A DNA stretch of 64,000 bases, taken from NCBI GenBank assembly GCA_947040555.1, contig CAMRBW010000001.1, positions 1 through 64,000 of the forward strand, written 5' to 3'. The DNA is from an uncultured Oceanospirillales bacterium (GTDB lineage: Bacteria; Pseudomonadota; Gammaproteobacteria; Pseudomonadales; Endozoicomonadaceae). Below the pieces are notes generated by a model. The model had not been told where the DNA came from, did not search any database, and worked only from the letters and a program-made list of their open reading frames with translations. Made by a program: the position numbers and the translations under genes. Of this stretch, positions 63,130 to 64,000 are shown one piece after another. The number at the start of each line of letters is the position of its first letter. Positions within the stretch are counted from its first letter, which is position 1.

Positions 63130-64000
63130 ATGATTCAGGTTGTAGGACATACCAACCCCGATTCCGACAGCATCTGCAGCGCACTGGTTGCCGCTGATTG
63201 GCTGAAAGCCGCCCGTGGTTATGAGGCTGTTGCTCTGGCCCAGGGTGAAGTGACCAGCGAAACCGCATTTATTCTGGAGCAGGCCGGTGTTCAGGCTCCT
63301 GCCATTTGTGAATCTGTAGCCGGCCAAAAAGTGTGGTTGGTGGATTACACTGATCTGACCCAGGCACCACGGGGTATCGAAGAGGCCGAGATCGTTGGCA
63401 TAGTTGACCACCATCGTCTGGGTGATGTGACTACCACTAACCCTCTGGAAGCGTGGATCTGGCCGGTTGGTTGCTCCTGCACCATCCTCTACCACCTATT
63501 CAAAATGGAAAACGTAGAGATCACTCGCGCCAACGCGGTACTGATGCTGGGCGCTATCGTCAGTGATACGGTTGCCTTCCGTTCCCCAACCTGCACCGAG
63601 AAAGATCGTGTTGCCGCTGAAGCTCTGACTGACATTGCCGGCATCAATCTGGATGCGTTCTGCGATCAGCTGATGCAGGTAAAGACCAATATTGAAGGTC
63701 TGAGCGTCGACAGCCTGGTTGACCGTGACCTGAAGAAGTACCCAATGGGCGAAGACTTCGTAGTCGTTGGCCAGATCGAAATCGCCAGCTTCGATCAGGT
63801 AGACGACAAAGTTGAAGCAATGCAGGCTGAGCTGAAAAAACGCTGCACAGAAGAAGGCTTTAAACTGTCTGCGTTGATGGTGACCAACATCGCCACCTCC
63901 GTCACCAAACTGCTGTTCCAGGGTGAGTGGAGCGAGAAGCTCGCTGCACACGCCTCTGAAGCCAACATCGTAATGATGGAAAACACCCTGAGCCGTAAGA
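63130..64000 (+). CDS. ppaC: Manganese-dependent inorganic pyrophosphatase (truncated by window end)
   Basis: MIQVVGHTNPDSDSICSALVAADWLKA; EAEIVGIVDHHRLGDV; CTILYHLFK. Confidence 0.95.
   Translation, partial: MIQVVGHTNPDSDSICSALVAADWLKAARGYEAVALAQGEVTSETAFILEQAGVQAPAICESVAGQKVWLVDYTDLTQAPRGIEEAEIVGIVDHHRLGDVTTTNPLEAWIWPVGCSCTILYHLFKMENVEITRANAVLMLGAIVSDTVAFRSPTCTEKDRVAAEALTDIAGINLDAFCDQLMQVKTNIEGLSVDSLVDRDLKKYPMGEDFVVVGQIEIASFDQVDDKVEAMQAELKKRCTEEGFKLSALMVTNIATSVTKLLFQGEWSEKLAAHASEANIVMMENTLSRK

Overview
This is a 64-kb gammaproteobacterial chromosomal window. Gene content suggests an Oceanospirillales/Endozoicomonas-like, host-associated bacterium (inference). The core backbone is conserved: ettA, glyA, nrdR-ribD-ribE-ribBA-ribH-nusB-thiL-pgpA-ribA, ispA-xseB, eno, gap, pyk, uvrA, ssb, pckA, ppaC, plus several transporters (SLC13/DASS, AbgT, OFA-MFS, AGCS, YajR-like MFS). 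AT-rich accessory genes of unknown function are interleaved with it, many encoding signal-peptide or effector-like proteins. The main observation is a recurrent architecture. At least five core genes (ettA, ribD, thiL, eno, pyk) have a second, displaced, partial copy of their own coding sequence (four 3'-terminal, one internal) in direct orientation 0.7-2 kb downstream, and the interval contains accessory sequence (an unrelated gene or decayed gene/IS remnants). This resembles attL/attR-like islets at 3' ends of housekeeping genes, but no integrase is visible. The ettA and pyk fragments differ from the intact copies almost only at synonymous sites, which argues for foreign alleles rather than simple decay. 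One cargo gene (36912..38486, minus strand) encodes a SET domain followed by about ten C2H2 zinc fingers with a TGEKPY linker, a PRDM-like architecture very unusual for bacteria. Other observations: an Lnt-like protein that seems to lack catalytic residues, a hybrid kinase whose receiver has lost its phosphoacceptor Asp, a 187-bp MITE-like insertion that changes the C-terminus of a 931-aa secreted protein, decayed cargo genes, IS fragments (IS1, IS256, Y1/RAYT) and many in-frame 12-18 bp tandem duplications in housekeeping genes. No rRNA, tRNA or CRISPR was recognised. All calls are by eye; no searches were run.
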